A stretch of DNA of 63,329 bases. Origin: Aureimonas sp. AU22. GTDB taxonomy: Bacteria > Pseudomonadota > Alphaproteobacteria > Rhizobiales > Rhizobiaceae. The position numbers and the translations under genes are program-made. Under the pieces are notes generated by a model that saw only the letters and a list, made by a program, of their open reading frames with translations, ran no database searches and was not told where the DNA came from. Of this stretch, positions 62,378 through 63,329 are shown piece after piece (positions within the stretch are counted from its first letter, which is position 1; every line of letters starts with the position of its first letter). The stretch spans positions 1 through 63,329 of the forward strand of contig NZ_BBWJ01000008.1 of assembly GCF_001463745.1 (NCBI RefSeq), given 5' to 3'.

Positions 62378-63157
62378 ATGATTCGACTGGTCCATTCCAC
62401 CTTGCGTGCCGGCGCCTTCCTGACGCGCCTGCCGACCGTGACGCGCGCCTTCGCCGGGCCGCCGGTGCCGCTCGGCCGGGACGCGCCGGCGTTTCCGGTG
62501 GTGGGCCTCCTCGTCGCCGCACCTCCTGCCCTCCTTCTGGCCGGCCTTCTCCAGGCGGGTCTCTCGCCGCTCGCGGCATCGGCCTTCGCCGTGCTCCTTC
62601 TCGTCGCACTCACCGGGGCGCTGCACGAGGACGGGCTCGGCGACACCGCGGACGGACTGTTCGGCCACGCCGACCGGATCCGCGCGCTCGCGATCATGAA
62701 AGACAGTCGCATCGGCACCTACGGTGCGCTGGCCCTTTTCGGCGCACTCGCCTTGCGCATCGCCCTCGTCGCCGACATCGCCGGCGCCTCGACGCTCGCC
62801 GGTGCGCTGGCGCTGCCGGCGGCCGCGGCCGTCAGCCGGGGCGCGATGGCGCTGCTCTGGTCCGCCCTTCCCAGCGCCGATCCGGGCGGGCTTGCCGACC
62901 GGATGGGCCGCCCCTCGCCGGCCGCCGGCTGGTGGGCCACGGCGGTCGGGTTCGGCTCGGCGCTTCTCTTCGGCATTCCCGTCGGCGGCTGGAGCGTGCT
63001 TCTGCTGCCGCCGCTCACGGCGGCAATCGCCTTCATCGCCCTCCGCCGCGTCCTCAAGCGCCGGCTCGGCGGTCAGACCGGCGATACGCTGGGGGCGTGC
63101 CAGCAGTTGGTCGAGATCGCCTGGCTTCTCGGCCTCGCGCTCCTCACCACGCCATGA
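62378..63157 (+). CDS. cobS: Cobalamin synthase (adenosylcobinamide-GDP ribazoletransferase)
   Basis: Joins adenosylcobinamide-GDP with alpha-ribazole. 259 residues, about six membrane spans. The conserved acidic motif LHEDGLGDTADGLFGHADRIRALAIMKDSRIGTYG, near residue 85-120, is intact. C-terminal TGDTLGACQQLVEIAWLLGLAL is typical. It is paired with divergent cobT, and its 3' end overlaps that of cobD by 14 bases. Confidence 0.95.
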   Translation: MIRLVHSTLRAGAFLTRLPTVTRAFAGPPVPLGRDAPAFPVVGLLVAAPPALLLAGLLQAGLSPLAASAFAVLLLVALTGALHEDGLGDTADGLFGHADRIRALAIMKDSRIGTYGALALFGALALRIALVADIAGASTLAGALALPAAAAVSRGAMALLWSALPSADPGGLADRMGRPSPAAGWWATAVGFGSALLFGIPVGGWSVLLLPPLTAAIAFIALRRVLKRRLGGQTGDTLGACQQLVEIAWLLGLALLTTP

Positions 63158-63329
63158 CGGCGAGCGCCAGGGTCAGGGCGAGAAGAAGGTCGCAGGCCCG
63201 TCGGAACAGGCGCAGCGCTGAGCGGATGTCGTGCGGCCCCGCATCGCGCCGACCCGCCGCATGGAGCATGGCGGCCTCGACCGCGATCTCGCCGTAACGG
63301 CGGGGACCGCCGAGCGCGAGATCGAGCGC
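63144..63329 (-). CDS. cobD: Adenosylcobinamide-phosphate synthase, C-terminal part (cut by window edge)
   Basis: 62 codons including the stop run in from the right edge, reading LALGGPRRYGEIAVEAAML, then GPHDIRSALRLFRRACDLLLALTLALAVMAW. The LALGGPRRYGE pattern, the following helix with a DI..ALRL motif and the final hydrophobic segment fit the end of CobD/CbiB. The cobT-cobS neighbourhood supports this strongly. It would attach aminopropanol to cobyric acid. The start lies outside the window. Confidence 0.8.
   Translation of the reverse strand, partial: ALDLALGGPRRYGEIAVEAAMLHAAGRRDAGPHDIRSALRLFRRACDLLLALTLALAVMAW

Overview
The window is a GC-rich, tightly packed stretch of chromosome from an alphaproteobacterium, most likely of the order Hyphomicrobiales (Rhizobiales). 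An Aurantimonadaceae-like plant-associated genus is a guess. The placement rests on four things: a circularly permuted two-piece tmRNA gene next to an alpha-type SspB, BA14K-family proteins, an OpgG/OpgC periplasmic glucan locus, and Lrp-type control beside PutA. I see no insertion sequence, phage, CRISPR array, rRNA or tRNA gene.

Layout. 1-5.2 kb: hflK/hflC and thyA/folA on the minus strand, then ssrA, sspB and two small genes on the plus strand. 5.4-12 kb: a giant AsmA-like protein and the UvrD helicase. 12.1-12.8 kb: a gene-free, hairpin-rich gap. 12.8-16.9 kb: three minus-strand coiled-coil proteins and two BA14K-type secreted proteins. 16.9-25.1 kb: aminopeptidase P, then a beta-oxidation set (acyl-CoA dehydrogenase, thiolase, bifunctional hydratase/dehydrogenase) with an EAL phosphodiesterase gene inserted on the other strand. 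25.1-27.2 kb: a YihY membrane protein and an S24-type regulator.

27.2-34.5 kb is the most interesting block. It is a complete-looking D-apiose / D-apionate route: apiose dehydrogenase, apionate lactonase, apionate oxidoisomerase, a DUF1537 kinase and a RuBisCO-like decarboxylase. It is split by a minus-strand GntR/FadR regulator gene. Matching inverted repeats lie in front of both plus-strand gene groups. The chain would turn the branched plant sugar apiose into a tetrulose phosphate and CO2. A GH15 glycosidase, a cold-shock protein and a tripartite tricarboxylate-type transporter follow, but the transporter lacks the matching operator.

40.6-48.9 kb: a CYTH and CHAD pair on separate genes, an RsuA-family pseudouridine synthase coupled to a YcaQ-like protein, a VOC protein, a YeeE/YedE transporter, LepA and PurU. 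49-53.3 kb: putA and divergent putR. 53.4-57.5 kb: a GAF-PAS-PAS HWE histidine kinase, a double-HD HD-GYP protein and a MarR regulator. 57.5-60.9 kb: opgG, a coupled small unknown gene and opgC. 61-63.3 kb: cobalamin lower-ligand genes cobT, cobS and the end of cobD.

All functional calls come from reading the translated sequence and remembered family features. No database search was run.
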